A stretch of DNA of 64,000 nt from Vibrio penaeicida (GTDB taxonomy: Bacteria; Pseudomonadota; Gammaproteobacteria; Enterobacterales; Vibrionaceae): positions 124,001 through 188,000 of the forward strand of contig NZ_BFAQ01000020.1 in the NCBI RefSeq assembly GCF_002933855.1, read 5' to 3'. Below the pieces are notes generated by a model. It ran no database searches. It saw nothing but the letters and a program-made list of their open reading frames with translations, and was not told where the DNA came from. Shown one piece after another: positions 53,743 to 63,233 of the stretch; the stretch's first letter is position 1; every line of letters starts with the position of its first letter. A program made the translations under genes and the position numbers.

Positions 53743-55046
53743 CGGAACGACTCTACCGACAGTTTCTTAGGAAGCACAAAAGAGAAACAACTTCCCTTTC
53801 CAACTTCACTTTGAATATCAAGGTGTGAGTCATGATGGCTCAGCGCATGTTTCACAATAGCCAGTCCAAGCCCACTTCCTCCCGTTTCTCTTGAACGAGC
53901 TTTATCGATTCGATAAAAACGCTCGGTCAAGCGATGAATGTGTTGAGGCTCAATACCATCCCCTGTATCTGAAACTTTTAACTCGGGTCCATCTGGCGTA
54001 TCTCGCCATTGGACTGCAACTTCTGCACCTGGAGGCGTGTACTTCACCGCGTTATACACCAAATTGGAGATGGCACTGCGAAGCTGATCTTCATCTCCCA
54101 AGACTCTCAGTTTTGGATCTACATTAAACTTGAGTACATGCTGGTTTTCCCCACTCAATGTCGATGCCTCTTTTTCAAGCACCTCCAGCATTGCGGGAAC
54201 ATTCACCACCTCATCCAATTCATGCATTGGCGCGGCTTCAATTTTAGACAGCGTGAGAAGTTGGTTTACCAGACTGTTCATGCGGTTAAGCTGCTCCGTC
54301 ATTACCCCATGAGCTTTGCCCCACATGGGCCCTACAAGCATTTCAGGGTCTTGAGTCATCTCTAAGTAGCCTTGAAGTACCGTCATCGGTGTACGTAGCT
54401 CATGAGAGACGTTTGCAAAGAAATTACGTCGCATGCCTTCCAACTGTTTCACCTGAGAAACATCGCGCACTACCATTAAGTGTTCGCCTTCGGTGTAAGG
54501 AACAATACGGAGTTCAAGAATGCGTTCCACGTTTAAAGGTGAACGCATTTCCAAAGGTTCAGAAAAGTCCTGCTTATTTAAGTACTTGATAAAATCGGGA
54601 GTGCGAATGAGATTAGAAATGGGCTGACCTGAATCGTCTGGCCATCGAAACCCTAATAGATGCTGAGCAAGCTTGTTACACCATACGATGTTGCCTTCGC
54701 CTCGGAATACAACAACCGCATCGGGCAGAGACTCCGCACCATTACGGAAGCGGCGAATAAGATTCGTCAGCTCTTTACGCTTCTTTCTTTGTCTTTGCTG
54801 AATGCGATAGATCCCATTAAATAGAGATTCCCACATTCCAGTTCCAGCGGGAGGGGTTAGGCGTTTGTCATCCCAAAGCCATGTAGACAACCGAACTTGG
54901 TTATGTAGCTGCCATCCAAGCTGAATCGCCGTGGCAGCGAGAAGCAACCACGGCATGTATCCAAATATCCAACCTACCACAACCCAAGGTAGGTAAAAAA
55001 AAGCCAGCGACCAAACTAGCTTTTTCCAAGTTAACCTTTCTACCAT
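53739..55046 (-). CDS. phoR: Phosphate sensor histidine kinase PhoR
   Basis: 435 residues. Two N-terminal membrane helices (about 11-45), then a PAS domain (about 100-195). The dimerisation domain has phosphorylated His215 in [11 protein letters not shown], and a HATPase domain carries [12 protein letters not shown] and [13 protein letters not shown]. It phosphorylates PhoB when phosphate is low. 18 bases after phoB. Confidence 0.97.
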   Translation of the reverse strand: MVERLTWKKLVWSLAFFYLPWVVVGWIFGYMPWLLLAATAIQLGWQLHNQVRLSTWLWDDKRLTPPAGTGMWESLFNGIYRIQQRQRKKRKELTNLIRRFRNGAESLPDAVVVFRGEGNIVWCNKLAQHLLGFRWPDDSGQPISNLIRTPDFIKYLNKQDFSEPLEMRSPLNVERILELRIVPYTEGEHLMVVRDVSQVKQLEGMRRNFFANVSHELRTPMTVLQGYLEMTQDPEMLVGPMWGKAHGVMTEQLNRMNSLVNQLLTLSKIEAAPMHELDEVVNVPAMLEVLEKEASTLSGENQHVLKFNVDPKLRVLGDEDQLRSAISNLVYNAVKYTPPGAEVAVQWRDTPDGPELKVSDTGDGIEPQHIHRLTERFYRIDKARSRETGGSGLGLAIVKHALSHHDSHLDIQSEVGKGSCFSFVLPKKLSVESFR

Positions 55047-55064
55047 TCGCTCTCCGCTTTGTTC

Positions 55065-55754
55065 TTAAGCTCGTGTTGAGAAGCGGTAGCCTGCGCCACG
55101 CACAGTTTGAACCAGCTTATCATGACCAGCGCCTTCAAGTGCTTTACGAAGACGTCGAATGTGCACATCTACTGTACGATCTTCGACATAAACGTTGGTG
55201 CCCCAAACATTGTTAAGCAACTGCTCGCGGCTATATACACGCTCTTGATGTGTCATGAAGAAATGCAGCATTTTAAATTCAGTCGGCCCCATATCCAGAG
55301 CTTCTTCATTGGCCGTCACTCGGTGAGATACAGGGTCGAGTTTTAACCCTTGAACGTCAATGATGTCTTCTAATGCGGTAGGTGTCACACGACGAATAAC
55401 AGCTTTAAGTCGAGCTATCAGCTCTTTGGGTGAGAATGGTTTGGTGATGTAATCATCCGCTCCAACCTCAAGCCCACGGACTTTGTCCTCTTCTTCACCG
55501 CGCGCTGTCAGCATGACGACCGGGATATTTTTTGTCAGCTCTTCACGCTTTAAATGCTTAATAAAGTTAATCCCAGAGCCACCTGGTAACATCCAATCCA
55601 ACAAAATCAGGTCTGGGTATGGTTCACATAATTTGCTGATGGCGGTGTCGTAATCTTCCGCTTCGACAGCTTGGTAACCTTTTTGTTCAAGCACAAAACA
55701 CAGCATCTCTCTGATCGGTGCTTCATCTTCAACCACCAGAATCCTTCTAGACAT
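55065..55754 (-). CDS. phoB: Phosphate response regulator PhoB
   Basis: 229 residues from the ATG giving [18 protein letters not shown]. Receiver domain with phospho-acceptor Asp53 (LLDWML), then an OmpR-type winged helix ([17 protein letters not shown]). Binds Pho boxes and activates the pho regulon. A Pho box upstream suggests self-activation. Confidence 0.98.
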   Translation of the reverse strand: MSRRILVVEDEAPIREMLCFVLEQKGYQAVEAEDYDTAISKLCEPYPDLILLDWMLPGGSGINFIKHLKREELTKNIPVVMLTARGEEEDKVRGLEVGADDYITKPFSPKELIARLKAVIRRVTPTALEDIIDVQGLKLDPVSHRVTANEEALDMGPTEFKMLHFFMTHQERVYSREQLLNNVWGTNVYVEDRTVDVHIRRLRKALEGAGHDKLVQTVRGAGYRFSTRA

Positions 55755-55805
55755 AATTGAATTACCTTTAAATTTAATCAACGTCATGCATTATCATGAT
55801 TAATT

Positions 55806-55823
55806 ATGACACTTTTGTGACCC
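55806..55823 (-). promoter_or_regulatory. Candidate Pho box of phoB
   Basis: Minus strand GGGTCACAAAAGTGTCAT, about 13 of 18 to consensus. Ten bases further is GATAAT as a -10. The site would let PhoB activate phoB-phoR-pstS. Confidence 0.65.
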
Positions 55824-55936
55824 TTGAAAACAAATTTTCATATAACTTTCATTATGATTTTTCCTCGGTCTAGTAAGACAACTGGGAAAAAATCCCCTAT
55901 CATCAGTTCCCTAAACAGAAAGAGATGAGATTAGAT

Positions 55937-56848
55937 ATGTGGTTTAAAAACTGCCTAGTATATCGCTTCAATCGTGGTATCGAATTTAACGCCGACAAAC
56001 TGGAAGAACAGCTGCAAGAATTCCGTTTCACGCCTTGTGGTAGCCAAGATAAACAAAAGTTCGGCTGGACAACTGCAATGGGTAGACACGGAGACATGAT
56101 GACCCATGTTTCTGACAACCAAATTCTTATCTGCGCCAAGAAAGAAGAAAAAATGCTCCCTGCGTCCGTGATTAAAGAATCTCTAAACGCAAAAGTAGAG
56201 GTGATGGAATCAGAAGAAGGTCGTCCGCTAAAGAAAAAAGAAAAAGACACGTTAAAAGAAGACATCATTGTTGATTTACTTCCGCGTGCATTCAGCAAGA
56301 GTAATGTTACCTACGTCCTTATTTTGCCTAAAGAAGGCTTTATTCTGGTTGATGCCAGCAGCTATAAAAAAGCAGAAGACGTATTGGCGCTGTTGCGTAA
56401 AACCATGGGTAGCCTACCTGTTGTTCCAGCTATTCCAGAACAAGCCGTTGAATCGACAATGACAGATTGGGTTAAATCATCCAATGCCGCATCTGGCTTT
56501 ACCATATTAGATGAAGCGGAATTAAAATCTGTTTTAGAAGATGGCGGCGTTATCCGCTGTAAAAAGCAGGAGCTTTCTGCTGATGAGATCTTATCTCATA
56601 TTGAGGCAGACAAACTTGTTACGAAACTCGCGCTAAACTGGGAAGACCGAATTGAATTTGTTCTCGCAGAAGACTGCAGCATTAAGCGCTTGAAGTTCAG
56701 TGATGAGTTAAAAGATCAAAATGAAGATATCCCACGAGACGATCAGGCTGCTAGGTTTGATGCCGATTTCTCCCTGATGTGCGGCGAATTCAGCGCCTTT
56801 CTCCCCTCGCTATTCGAAGCGCTGGGTGGATTACCACATAGCGAGTGA
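55937..56848 (+). CDS. rdgC: Recombination-associated protein RdgC
   Basis: 303 residues from the ATG giving [14 protein letters not shown], matching E. coli RdgC in length (an ATG four codons earlier is possible). Conserved stretches [27 protein letters not shown] and [15 protein letters not shown]. RdgC forms a ring around DNA and inhibits RecA. Divergent from phoB. Confidence 0.97.
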   Translation: MWFKNCLVYRFNRGIEFNADKLEEQLQEFRFTPCGSQDKQKFGWTTAMGRHGDMMTHVSDNQILICAKKEEKMLPASVIKESLNAKVEVMESEEGRPLKKKEKDTLKEDIIVDLLPRAFSKSNVTYVLILPKEGFILVDASSYKKAEDVLALLRKTMGSLPVVPAIPEQAVESTMTDWVKSSNAASGFTILDEAELKSVLEDGGVIRCKKQELSADEILSHIEADKLVTKLALNWEDRIEFVLAEDCSIKRLKFSDELKDQNEDIPRDDQAARFDADFSLMCGEFSAFLPSLFEALGGLPHSE

Positions 56849-56860
56849 TATCAAATAATT

Positions 56861-56890
56861 AAGGCACCTTTAGGTGCCCTATATTCTTGA
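56861..56890 (+). terminator. Terminator of rdgC
   Basis: Stem GGCACC / GGTGCC with TTTA loop (56863-56878), followed by CTATATTCTT. A moderate T content follows. Confidence 0.65.
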
Positions 56891-56938
56891 TTATTCCCCT
56901 TAACACTACTCTGTTCTAAATCATTAGATTATTCCCCT
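56889..56938. repeat. Direct repeat upstream of trhP
   Basis: GATTATTCCCCT occurs at 56889-56900 and 56927-56938, 38 bases apart, in the region that should contain the trhP promoter. Possibly a regulator binding pair. Confidence 0.5.
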
Positions 56939-56990
56939 AATATTTATACTGGTAAGAAGCTTTCAGAAAGCGTAAAATTTGCGCCCTCCG

Positions 56991-57027
56991 ATGCCACTGG
57001 GTGGCATTGGTCTGACTTGAAATCAGA
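56991..57027 (+). promoter_or_regulatory. Two small hairpins in the trhP leader
   Basis: ATGCCA-CTGGG-TGGCAT (56991-57007) followed by TCTGA / TCAGA (57011-57027), 16 bases before the ATG. Possibly a structured 5' leader. Confidence 0.4.
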
Positions 57028-57042
57028 AATAGAGAAGAAGCA

Positions 57043-58428
57043 ATGTTCAAACCAGAATTACTGTCGCCGGCGGGAAGCCTTAAAAATATGCGCTACGCAT
57101 TTGCCTACGGCGCCGATGCGGTCTACGCAGGCCAACCTCGCTATAGCCTTCGCGTTCGCAATAACGAATTCAATCATGAAAACCTAAAAATAGGCATCGA
57201 TGAAGCTCATGCTCAAGGTAAAAAGCTTTATGTGGTTTGTAATATTCAACCGCATAACTCAAAGCTAAAAACCTTTATCCGAGATCTCAAACCTGTTGTA
57301 GAAATGGGTCCAGATGCCCTGATTATGTCTGATCCTGGGCTTATCATGATGGTGCGTGAAGCGTTTCCAGACATGCCAATCCACCTTTCTGTTCAAGCTA
57401 ACGCTGTTAACTGGGCAACGGTTAAGTTTTGGGCTTCCAACGGCATTGAACGCGTCATTGTTTCCCGTGAGTTGTCTTTAGAAGAGATTGAAGAGATTCG
57501 TGAACATTGCCCAGAAACAGAATTAGAAGTCTTCGTTCATGGTGCCTTATGTATGGCATATTCTGGTCGCTGCCTTCTCTCTGGGTACATGAATAAACGC
57601 GACCCAAACCAAGGCACGTGCACAAATGCATGCCGCTGGGAATACAATGTAGAAAAAGGCAAAGAAGACGAGTCAGGTCAAATTGTAGAGAAGTTTGACC
57701 CTGCTGAAGTTCAATCCATCGAAGTTAAAGACGAGCGACCAGACAACACACTTGGTCTTGGTAAACCGACCGATGAAGTTGTTTTACTATCTGAGAGCCA
57801 CCGTCCAGAAGAAAAAATGGCTGCGTTTGAAGATGAGCATGGTACTTACATTATGAACTCGAAAGATCTTCGAGCCATTCAGCATGTTGAGCGTCTCACG
57901 AAAATGGGTGTCCACTCACTAAAAATTGAAGGGCGTACCAAATCATTTTACTACTGTGCTCGTACTGCGCAGGTCTATCGTAAGGCCATAGACGATGCCG
58001 TTGCAGGCAAGCCATTCGATGAGTCTTTGATGGGGACATTGGAGAGCCTCGCGCACAGAGGTTACACCGAAGGGTTCCTTCGCCGTCATACTCATGATGC
58101 TTACCAAAACTACGATTATGGCTACTCTATATCCGATTCACAGCAGTTTGTAGGTGAATTTACGGGTAAGAGACGTGGAGATCTTGCTGAAGTTGAGGTG
58201 AAAAATAAGTTTCTGCTAGGCGATAGCCTTGAACTTATGACGCCAAATGGCAATGTGATCTTTACGCTTGAAGCGATGGAAAATAGAAAATCTCAGCCAG
58301 TAGATGATGCAAAAGGCAACGGCCACTTTGTGTTTATCCCTGTTCCTGAAGATATGGATCTTAGCTATGGTCTGCTTATGCGTAATCTCAACCCTGGGCA
58401 GGATACACGTAACGCTACAGGTAAGTAA
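57043..58428 (+). CDS. trhP: tRNA 5-hydroxyuridine modification protein TrhP (YegQ, U32 family)
   Basis: 461 residues (E. coli about 453). U32 signature: ELSLEEIEEIR, EVFVHGALCMAYSGRCLLS and DPNQGTCTNACRW, with conserved cysteines of an iron-sulfur site. It hydroxylates U34 of some tRNAs using prephenate. Followed after three bases by a ferredoxin gene. Confidence 0.95.
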   Translation: MFKPELLSPAGSLKNMRYAFAYGADAVYAGQPRYSLRVRNNEFNHENLKIGIDEAHAQGKKLYVVCNIQPHNSKLKTFIRDLKPVVEMGPDALIMSDPGLIMMVREAFPDMPIHLSVQANAVNWATVKFWASNGIERVIVSRELSLEEIEEIREHCPETELEVFVHGALCMAYSGRCLLSGYMNKRDPNQGTCTNACRWEYNVEKGKEDESGQIVEKFDPAEVQSIEVKDERPDNTLGLGKPTDEVVLLSESHRPEEKMAAFEDEHGTYIMNSKDLRAIQHVERLTKMGVHSLKIEGRTKSFYYCARTAQVYRKAIDDAVAGKPFDESLMGTLESLAHRGYTEGFLRRHTHDAYQNYDYGYSISDSQQFVGEFTGKRRGDLAEVEVKNKFLLGDSLELMTPNGNVIFTLEAMENRKSQPVDDAKGNGHFVFIPVPEDMDLSYGLLMRNLNPGQDTRNATGK

Positions 58429-58431
58429 GAA

Positions 58432-58686
58432 ATGGCACTGCTGATTAAAGACAGCTGCATCAATTGCGATATGTGCGATCCCGAGTGCCCAAATGGGGCA
58501 ATTACAATGGGAGACAGCATTTACGAAATTGACCCAAACTTATGCACTGAGTGCAAAGGTCATTATGAGAAGCCGACCTGTCAGTCTGTATGCCCAATAA
58601 CAAAATGCATAATCACGGATCCAAACAATATTGAGACTGATGAACAACTGTTAGAAAAGTTTGTCATCATTCAAGGTCTAGCATAA
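58432..58686 (+). CDS. yfhL: YfhL-type ferredoxin, two [4Fe-4S] clusters
   Basis: 84 residues with two ferredoxin motifs: Cys9, 12, 15, 19 and Cys38, 41, 50, 54, with Cys59 as an extra. The insertion between Cys41 and Cys50 is typical of YfhL. Three bases after trhP, so co-transcribed; it may supply electrons to TrhP (inference). Confidence 0.93.
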   Translation: MALLIKDSCINCDMCDPECPNGAITMGDSIYEIDPNLCTECKGHYEKPTCQSVCPITKCIITDPNNIETDEQLLEKFVIIQGLA

Positions 58687-58716
58687 AAAAGTCCTGGGAA
58701 TTCCCAGGACTTTTTC
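58685..58716 (+). terminator. Rho-independent terminator of trhP-yfhL
   Basis: Stem AAAAGTCCTGGG / CCCAGGACTTTT, loop AATT, then T-run. The stop codon of the ferredoxin gene lies at its left edge. Confidence 0.95.
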
Positions 58717-58730
58717 AATTCATCTTAATA

Positions 58731-59063
58731 TTAATAATGCGCACCATTGTCATAGTATTGAGTCGCAGACAGTGCTGTAAATATTACAGCAACATCCACT
58801 TCCTTTCCTACAACCTTACGAACTTCATCTGTTAATACTATAGCCACTTTATCTTGAATATCCTGCCCTCGGTCAAACCACAGCACCTCGACAAATGGAT
58901 AGGCTGGATCGACGTTTCCGCTGTGAAAAAATGTGGTATAGATGTACTCAAATGTGAAGTCTTCTTTTGGGCAATCCATTAAAGGCTGAAGATCTTCTAT
59001 CAGTGTTTCTGATAACAATTGGACAGTTTGAGGCTCTACAGCCCTAAAACGCAGATGTGGCAT
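58731..59063 (-). CDS. DUF1904 family protein
   Basis: 110 residues from the ATG giving MPHLRFRAVEPQTV, with GGAAG upstream. Small alpha/beta protein of the tautomerase-like DUF1904 family (FEYIYTTFFHSG, VEVLWFDRGQDIQDKVA). Function unknown. It lies 54 bases after the TPR gene of the TonB2 operon and may be transcribed with it. Confidence 0.82.
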   Translation of the reverse strand: MPHLRFRAVEPQTVQLLSETLIEDLQPLMDCPKEDFTFEYIYTTFFHSGNVDPAYPFVEVLWFDRGQDIQDKVAIVLTDEVRKVVGKEVDVAVIFTALSATQYYDNGAHY

Positions 59064-59117
59064 GACATGCTTCCTTTTGTAATTTGAGCGAAAGCATATC
59101 ACGCTTGATAGAGTTTG

Positions 59118-60323
59118 TTAGGAAGAAACCTTATTGCTTAAGTAGCTTACCCACCCCTTAGCTGCACTGGATGGAACCTTTTCGTCCAGCCTTTTAGCTT
59201 CAGCTAATGCATCTTGATATCGATTCAGTTTGTACAACAAGCGTATTTTTGCCATCGAGAAATCATTTCGATTTGCATAAGGTTTGGCTTTATCAATAAT
59301 ACCCAATGCTTGCTTGTAGCGGGATTGCTGAATCAAAAGCTGCGCAAGACGCCAATGGTATTTAGGATTCATATTGGCTACGCGTTGCCATCCACTAATC
59401 GCTTTGTTCCATTCTTTCGCTATTTGCCAGTAATTTGCTTGCAGCTTTAAATGCTTTTCGCTTTGGGATTTAGGGTATTGATTAAACATCTCTTTAAGTA
59501 TGCGTGCTGCTTTCTCTGGCATTCTATGCTGCCCATAAAGCTGCGCCAAAACAACATACTCGTTCTGCGTTAGCTGTATTCCGTGCAACTTACTTAACGC
59601 ATAACTTTCCAGCGCACTGCGTTGTTTCTCTTGCTGAAGCTGGGTGGAAATAAGCTGCTGCCACCACGACTTTTGATTAGGTTCGAACCGAATTATCTTA
59701 CTAACGGTTTTTTCAGCGTCTTTCCATTTTTCTAGCTGAAGCTCAGATACAATACGAATTTTAAGCGCTTGTAGCGTTTCCCTAGCATTACGTGGTTGAT
59801 AGCGTTTTATACGGCTTAGTGATGACGTCCAATTTTGCTGCTGATAATAAGCCATAGACATACGAAGCTGAATATCATTTTTATCTTTAGCTAACTGATT
59901 TTCCTCTTTATTGTCAGAGGTAGGATAGCCATTTTTTAAAAGCGTTAGATAGTTTCTAGTAGCGTCACTAAATTTCTGCTCGGAGAATTGTATATCAGCA
60001 AGCATTTGCCTTGTTTTCCACTGCTCTTTGGGTTGCAGTGCTTTTACATCAACAGACTTATTTAACGCTACGATTGATTTACTTGCTTTTTCAGACTGCC
60101 AGTAATAAACACCTAGAACTCTATTGACGAATGCTTTGTCGTAATCAGACTTCAAATCCATGCTTTCTATCAGAGAAATGGCTTCATCAAGCTTATCTTC
60201 CTGTTGTAGCTGACTGGCTTTATGCAGTTTTTTCCCCGCGTAGGTAGATAACTTGTTCGCATGAACATTCATGTTCGTAACAATTAGCAGAACACCTAAC
60301 AGTATTGAAAAAAATCGATTCAT
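59118..60323 (-). CDS. TPR-repeat protein of the TonB2 cluster
   Basis: 401 residues with a signal peptide (1-22) and several tetratricopeptide-like repeats (ASQLQQEDKLDEAISLIESM, RYKQALGIIDKAK, LNRYQDALAEAKR). Periplasmic. Its gene starts two bases after tonB2, as in other vibrios. Role within TonB2 is not known; it may scaffold the complex. Confidence 0.85.
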   Translation of the reverse strand: MNRFFSILLGVLLIVTNMNVHANKLSTYAGKKLHKASQLQQEDKLDEAISLIESMDLKSDYDKAFVNRVLGVYYWQSEKASKSIVALNKSVDVKALQPKEQWKTRQMLADIQFSEQKFSDATRNYLTLLKNGYPTSDNKEENQLAKDKNDIQLRMSMAYYQQQNWTSSLSRIKRYQPRNARETLQALKIRIVSELQLEKWKDAEKTVSKIIRFEPNQKSWWQQLISTQLQQEKQRSALESYALSKLHGIQLTQNEYVVLAQLYGQHRMPEKAARILKEMFNQYPKSQSEKHLKLQANYWQIAKEWNKAISGWQRVANMNPKYHWRLAQLLIQQSRYKQALGIIDKAKPYANRNDFSMAKIRLLYKLNRYQDALAEAKRLDEKVPSSAAKGWVSYLSNKVSS

Positions 60324-60325
60324 AG

Positions 60326-60940
60326 TTATTTGCTCATTTTAAATTCTATCTTCACTCTTTGGTTCAACTGTTTAACCGCTTTGCCCCCCTCAAGCTTTGG
60401 CTGATACTTCCACCGCTTAAGAGCATTCATAGCTTCACGAACAAAAATTTTGTTTGGATGAACGTCTAGTAAATTAATATCTTCTGGACGCCCCTGTTCA
60501 TCAATCGTGAAGCTCAATATGACATACCCTTCCATGCGACGTTTTTGAGCTCTAGGTGGATATCTAGGTTCAACACGGTAGAGAGGTAAAGCTTGTTGGT
60601 CTTGGCCAATCCCATCGAGAGAAGGCATAGAAATCGCAACGCCTAGGTTAGCCAAAGCCAACTTAGGTGCAGACAGCATTTGAGGCATCTGCGTTTGAGT
60701 AACATTGGGTGTTGAAGTTGGCAGCGGTTTAGGTTGATCCGGCAACTTCGGTGGATCCGGTAATTGCCTCTGTCGGCGCTGAACATTTGCTTCAGGTTCT
60801 TGCATTACCAAATCAAACATTACCGCTGGTTTCGATTCTTCAAGCTTACCTTTTTGGCTGCTGACCATCCATGCCATAAAATAGAATAACGAAGAAGCAA
60901 TAACAAACGCTAACGGTAAGGCAAGTAACAATCTTTTCAT
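60326..60940 (-). CDS. tonB2: Energy transducer TonB2
   Basis: 204 residues, short for TonB. N-terminal membrane helix (about 5-27), Pro-rich stretch (about 60-90: PDPPKLPDQPKPLP), C-terminal TonB domain with YPPRAQKRRMEGYVILSF and MNALKRWKYQP. Couples the proton gradient to outer-membrane receptors. Nine bases after exbD2. Confidence 0.93.
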   Translation of the reverse strand: MKRLLLALPLAFVIASSLFYFMAWMVSSQKGKLEESKPAVMFDLVMQEPEANVQRRQRQLPDPPKLPDQPKPLPTSTPNVTQTQMPQMLSAPKLALANLGVAISMPSLDGIGQDQQALPLYRVEPRYPPRAQKRRMEGYVILSFTIDEQGRPEDINLLDVHPNKIFVREAMNALKRWKYQPKLEGGKAVKQLNQRVKIEFKMSK

Positions 60941-60949
60941 GAAACATAC

Positions 60950-61357
60950 TTACCTTTTGTCTTCGGTAGCCAGCGCGATCTTATCTACACCAGCTCCCTT
61001 CGCTGCATCCATTACCTCAACAACCGTACCGTTGTATGAATGCTTGTCTGCTTGAATGACCAAGCTGGCGTCAGGCTTATCCAGCAGCACTGTTTCCAAA
61101 ACAGCTTGAACCCTTTCAACATCCACTCTTCGCTTATCGATGTAAACGTCATTAGAAGCTGTAATAGCAATAAATATTCCAGCGTCCTTCTGGCTACTTG
61201 CGTGAGCCGCTTGTGGGCGATTAACTTCAACACCAGACTCTTTCACAAACGAACTCGTCACGATGAAAAAGATAAGCATGATGAATACGATATCCAGCAT
61301 GGACGTTAAATCGACCGTTGCATCTTCCTTTGCTTTTGTTGGACGAACTAACCTCAT
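60950..61357 (-). CDS. exbD2: Biopolymer transport protein ExbD2
   Basis: 135 residues, ExbD/TolR type: one helix (about 20-40, with LTSMLDIVFIMLIFFIVT containing the proton-relay Asp) and a periplasmic domain. Four-base overlap with exbB2. Confidence 0.95.
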   Translation of the reverse strand: MRLVRPTKAKEDATVDLTSMLDIVFIMLIFFIVTSSFVKESGVEVNRPQAAHASSQKDAGIFIAITASNDVYIDKRRVDVERVQAVLETVLLDKPDASLVIQADKHSYNGTVVEVMDAAKGAGVDKIALATEDKR

Positions 61358-61899
61358 TCGCCGCTCCTTAATTGTTGCTCGAGTTTCAGTGCTTTTTTAT
61401 TTGCCATTTTTACAAGCCTTGAGTGGGCAAACATACCCGCTAGTGCAGCGACCATACCTGCCATAGTTGGAAGGGTGGCCATCGATATACCAGATGCCAT
61501 TAATTTTGGTTCACTGCTACCAGCAAGTGCCATTAAATCAAAGACAGCTATCATTCCTGTTACGGTGCCGAGCAATCCCAACATGGGGCACAAACTAACA
61601 AGAGCCTTAATAAAGTCTAAATGCTGATTTAACTGCAAATTGGCCTGTTGCATGACACCATTTTTTTGCGCTAATGCGTACCACGACTGATGGTCTTCAC
61701 GCTTTTGCCACGCTTCTATCCAGCTTCTCTTTTTCTTCCCAAAACTAAAGCTAAAGAAAAGAACGCGCTCAACAATCAATAACCAGCATAAAAAAACCAC
61801 ACCAGCTAACCACCAAAGTACTTGTCCACCTTTTGCCATGAATTCGGCCAGTGTATTGACTTCTGTTTGCTGGTACACCAGTGCTAAGTTTTCGATCAT
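61354..61899 (-). CDS. exbB2: Biopolymer transport protein ExbB2
   Basis: 181 residues from the ATG giving MIENLALVYQQTEV, with GAGG upstream. MotA/TolQ/ExbB fold with GLLGTVTGMIAVFDLMA and MAGMVAALAG. Forms the proton channel with ExbD2. It starts one base before the ttpC stop region. Confidence 0.95.
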   Translation of the reverse strand: MIENLALVYQQTEVNTLAEFMAKGGQVLWWLAGVVFLCWLLIVERVLFFSFSFGKKKRSWIEAWQKREDHQSWYALAQKNGVMQQANLQLNQHLDFIKALVSLCPMLGLLGTVTGMIAVFDLMALAGSSEPKLMASGISMATLPTMAGMVAALAGMFAHSRLVKMANKKALKLEQQLRSGE

Positions 61900-61900
61900 T

Positions 61901-63232
61901 TTAAGCTGCCTCAGCCATTTGCTCAGACTCTGCACGTTGAGCAACGATACTCACGCCTTGCTTTTCAAGAGTACCTTTGATTGCTTCAGCTCTACTTGAA
62001 AGGAAATTATGAGCAAGTAATAGAGGCATTGCAGCAACAAGCCCCATAACGGTGGTAACCAGCGCCATAGAGATCCCGCCCGCCATAACTTTCGGATCAC
62101 TATTGCCAAACTGCGTTATCACTTGGAATGTTTCAATCATACCCGTTACGGTACCAAGTAAACCTAACATTGGAGCTAATGCTGCCATTAGCTTAAGCAT
62201 TGAAAGACCTTTCTCCAGACCATGTTGCTCATCAAGGATTCTTTCAAGTAATCGAAGCTCTATAGCATCGATTGACTGCTGTTTGTCGTTGTCGAAAGCC
62301 TGAAGAATTCTCCCCATAGGGTTATTTCCTGGCTGATTTGGTTTTTTAAGTTGTTGAGAAATCCGTGCTTGGGTTATTAGTAAAACAGTACCTCGGAACA
62401 AAGCAATCAATAAGCCAGAAGCCAAAAGCGCGATAATGATTTTGCCAACCACACCGCCTTGCTCAATTCGCTGTATAAAGTTCGGTTGGTTTGCATATTG
62501 CTCAAGCAACAAACCACGAGTGGGGTCTAAAAGAATATCGTTACCAGCAATTACATCTGAACTCGTTGAGGCATCTTTAGGAAGTGCTTGATACGCCGTC
62601 GAAAACTTGTTATTTGAATCCCACTTCAAATAACCCAGTTCTGAAATCAAAGCCATATCCCCTAATCTAATAGCGACTTGATCTGAATGTGTGCCATCTC
62701 CGTTCACAAACGGAATCGTAACCTTACTTAATTGTCCGCTGGCTTGAATTTTAAATGATGCTGATAACCAAAAGTCTTCTAGCATTTTTAACGAAGGTAA
62801 TGCATCTGTACTGATAACCCTTTCCACAAGAGTCAGCTGTTTGTCAGTATCTGTAATAAGTGAATTTTGATAGTCTTGTTTTACTTCTTTAGCAGACTGT
62901 CTTACAACACCAAATAATTCCCCTAAGCTACCAGTTTCAATTTGCAGCTGTTTTTCTTTCTCAGAAAGCAGTCTTTCATTTTCACTGAACTGCTCACTAA
63001 GTTGCGTATTTTCTGTTTCTAGTTCGGCTAACGCTTTTTCTAATATCGCTTTCTTTTTTGCTAATTCTTCCTTTTGCTCTTTTGTTAACTGAACACGATT
63101 AGCGTTGTGTGCACGTTCAGCCTGGTAAACCTTATTTGCACTATTGTCGATTTGAGAAAGGCTTTGTTCTGCGAATGAAGAGAAAGTAACAACGGCAGCA
63201 ATAATACCTAATGTATTTAAAACATATTTCAT
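61901..63232 (-). CDS. ttpC: TonB2 system-associated protein TtpC
   Basis: 443 residues. Signal peptide (about 1-22), a coiled-coil periplasmic region (about 47-110), then a MotA/TolQ/ExbB-like domain (about 260-430) with GLLGTVTGMIETFQVI and ALVTTVMGLVAAMPLLLAHN. TtpC is needed for TonB2-dependent iron uptake in vibrios. It starts one base after the DUF3450 gene. Confidence 0.94.
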   Translation of the reverse strand: MKYVLNTLGIIAAVVTFSSFAEQSLSQIDNSANKVYQAERAHNANRVQLTKEQKEELAKKKAILEKALAELETENTQLSEQFSENERLLSEKEKQLQIETGSLGELFGVVRQSAKEVKQDYQNSLITDTDKQLTLVERVISTDALPSLKMLEDFWLSASFKIQASGQLSKVTIPFVNGDGTHSDQVAIRLGDMALISELGYLKWDSNNKFSTAYQALPKDASTSSDVIAGNDILLDPTRGLLLEQYANQPNFIQRIEQGGVVGKIIIALLASGLLIALFRGTVLLITQARISQQLKKPNQPGNNPMGRILQAFDNDKQQSIDAIELRLLERILDEQHGLEKGLSMLKLMAALAPMLGLLGTVTGMIETFQVITQFGNSDPKVMAGGISMALVTTVMGLVAAMPLLLAHNFLSSRAEAIKGTLEKQGVSIVAQRAESEQMAEAA

Positions 63233-63233
63233 A

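Noticed and set aside
55903..56298. 131-residue minus-strand open frame opposite rdgC
   Set aside because: Shadow of rdgC. No recognisable motifs.
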